Shown here piece by piece: positions 62,811-64,000 of a stretch of 64,000 nucleotides of DNA; position 1 is the first letter of the stretch; every line of letters begins with the position of its first letter. The DNA comes from Sphingomonas aurea (GTDB taxonomy: Bacteria; Pseudomonadota; Alphaproteobacteria; Sphingomonadales; Sphingomonadaceae). Under the pieces are notes generated by a model. That model saw only the letters and a list, made by a program, of their open reading frames with translations, was not told the DNA's origin and ran no database searches. Position numbers and translations under genes: made by a program. The stretch lies in contig NZ_JAUUDS010000002.1 in assembly GCF_030678875.1 (NCBI RefSeq), positions 310,001 through 374,000 of the forward strand, given 5' to 3'.

Positions 62811-63575
62811 ATGGAACGGTCGATCAGCACGGGCGGGAATACCGGACGGTCGCGGCCGCTGTCGGGTATCGAGGGGCGGCGCGCGACGATCTGGCTGGAT
62901 CGCCCCTTCGCCGCGCTACGCCCCGACATCGCGGCATTCGACGGCGTGGAACCCACTGTCGCCCGACCGTCGGTCAGGGTCGTACCGGCCGCGCGGCAGC
63001 GACAGGTCGAGGCCGACGCCCGGATCGCTGCGCTCGACGATCTCGGGCTCGCCGCGATCGTCTGCGACCCGTCGGGACGGGTGCTGGCCTGTTCGCAGCC
63101 GGCCGCTGCCATCCTCAACGCCGGCGAGATCCTGGCGGCATCGGCCGAGCGGCTGGTCGCGATCGATCCGCAGGGTCATGCCCGGCTGCGCGCCGCGATC
63201 GTTCGCTGCGGCACTGCCGAAGCGGAGGAGGCGGAGCGGATCACCCTCGCCCTGACCGGGGCGGACGGTCTGCCGGCGCGGCTCGACGTGGCGCCGCTGC
63301 GGCAGGACGGCATGTCGATCGGCTGCATCATCCAGGTAACGGAGAACCGGCCGGGCCGGCAGGTGGTGCAGCAGCTCGTCTCCGCCTTCGGCCTGACCCG
63401 CGCCGAGGCGGAGGTGGCGATCGACCTGGCCCATGGCCTGAGCGCGCGCGAGATCGCCGAGCGGCGGTCGGCGAGCAGCGACACGGTGCGCAAGCAGACC
63501 CAGGCGATCTTCCAGAAGCTCGACGTGTCGAAAGCAACGCGGCTGTCGTTCGTGCTGGGGCCGTTCCTGCGCTGA
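62811..63575 (+). CDS. LuxR-type regulator with N-terminal PAS-like domain
   Basis: 254 residues. Residues about 70-170 look like a PAS fold (LAAIVCDPSGRVLACSQPAAAIL, LDVAPLRQDGMSIGCIIQV). The C-terminal 65 residues are a LuxR/NarL HTH: FGLTRAEAEVAIDLAHGLSAREIAERRSAS, given as LTRAEAEVAIDLAHGLS, then DTVRKQTQAIFQKLDVSKATRL. No receiver domain, so it is a one-component regulator. Target genes are unknown; the gene lies convergent to the MarR gene with only 7 bases between stops. Confidence 0.82.
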   Translation: MERSISTGGNTGRSRPLSGIEGRRATIWLDRPFAALRPDIAAFDGVEPTVARPSVRVVPAARQRQVEADARIAALDDLGLAAIVCDPSGRVLACSQPAAAILNAGEILAASAERLVAIDPQGHARLRAAIVRCGTAEAEEAERITLALTGADGLPARLDVAPLRQDGMSIGCIIQVTENRPGRQVVQQLVSAFGLTRAEAEVAIDLAHGLSAREIAERRSASSDTVRKQTQAIFQKLDVSKATRLSFVLGPFLR

Positions 63576-63582
63576 ATGGCAG

Positions 63583-64000
63583 TCAGCCGGCCTGCTCTTC
63601 CGCCAGGATCGCCGCGTCGATCTTGCGCAGCGTCGCCGTGAAGGCGGCAAGCTCGGCCGCGTCGAAGCGGGCGAAGATGCGCCGCTCCAGCTCCAGCGCC
63701 TTGGGCGCGACCTGCGCGTAGAGGTCGCGGCCGGCGTCGGTCAGGTGCAGGAGGTGCGAGCGCTTGTCGTCGGGATGCGCGACGCGTGCCATCAGCCCGC
63801 GCTCGACCATCGCGATGGCCGCGCGGCTGACCGTCACCTTGTCCATCCGCGTGCGCCGGCCGATCTCCTGCTGGGTCGCGCCGCCGAGCGGCGACGCCTC
63901 TTCCTCCGCCACCACCGCGATCAGCCGCCATTCGGGGATGCGCAGGTCGAACAGCGCGACATAGATGCCCGCGATCGTGTCGCTTACCAGGTTCGAGGTG
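63583..64000 (-). CDS. MarR family regulator, 5' end beyond the window
   Basis: The frame is open from the right edge: FDLRIPEWRLIAVVAEEEASPLGG, then ATQQEIGRRTRMDKVTVSRAAIAMVERGLMAR with the recognition helix, HPDDKRSHLLHLTDAGRDLY as the wing, and a long dimerisation helix at the end. At least 138 residues are present. The start is outside the window. MarR proteins are ligand-responsive repressors of efflux or catabolic genes; the target is not visible here. Confidence 0.85.
   Translation of the reverse strand, partial: TSNLVSDTIAGIYVALFDLRIPEWRLIAVVAEEEASPLGGATQQEIGRRTRMDKVTVSRAAIAMVERGLMARVAHPDDKRSHLLHLTDAGRDLYAQVAPKALELERRIFARFDAAELAAFTATLRKIDAAILAEEQAG

Overview
The window reads as chromosome of a Sphingomonas-like alphaproteobacterium. 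GC is high, and several markers point the same way: a PEPxxWA-CTERM protein (26.2 kb), a MucR-type regulator, an HWE-family kinase, many TonB/redox accessory genes, and the conserved block infA - maf - RNase E/G-like - yacG - tRNA-Phe (59.0-61.2 kb).

Layout. 0-7 kb: a partial GH42 beta-galactosidase, a DNA-repair pair (DHH phosphoesterase overlapping a UV-damage endonuclease), a YdeI-like protein, a bacterial GH47 alpha-mannosidase and an HNH-like protein. 7-15.4 kb: redox accessory genes, namely an HxlR/PRISE-reductase divergent pair, an AKR-AKR-SDR operon, and a cupin-tautomerase-AKR-SDR operon divergent from a LysR regulator. 15.6-21.2 kb: a hybrid histidine kinase, a single-domain receiver and an HWE kinase, all on the minus strand. 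21.3-27.6 kb: three IS6-family copies (one intact, one frameshifted, one internally deleted) around a TonB-dependent receptor and a PEP-CTERM protein. 27.7-35.2 kb: assorted accessory genes.

35.6-44.9 kb looks like a defence or conflict island. It holds an AbiL-type pair (AAA ATPase plus RloB-like protein), a nuclease-like gene interrupted by an amber codon, and a ubiquitin-like conjugation locus. That locus is a tight operon of a ComEC-like MBL hydrolase, a single-chain E2-E1-JAB protein and a four-helix membrane protein. Just upstream on the same strand is a DUF6338-like membrane protein with two tiny proteins that share a C-terminal motif and both end in Lys-Lys-Gly. An E1/E2/JAB enzyme next to short proteins with matching C-terminal glycines suggests a conjugation system with non-ubiquitin peptide modifiers. 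The residues are directly visible; the functional link is inference.

45.3-51.6 kb: an SDR/ArsR divergent pair, an SGNH esterase, MucR, three STAS/SpoIIAA-like proteins and several small proteins. 51.7-55.9 kb: a phage-derived cassette (terminase large subunit, DUF5681 protein, ParB-methyltransferase) beside tRNA-Ser, with no head, tail or integrase genes. 56-64 kb: core genes (cyclophilin, glmS, infA, maf, RNase, yacG, tRNA-Phe), then an HTH-TM-TPR protein, a LuxR-type regulator and a partial MarR regulator.

A roughly 60-bp repeat recurs at least eight times between genes across the window. It runs from a GACCCA box to a GCGGCCG(C/T)TCRTTCAT box.
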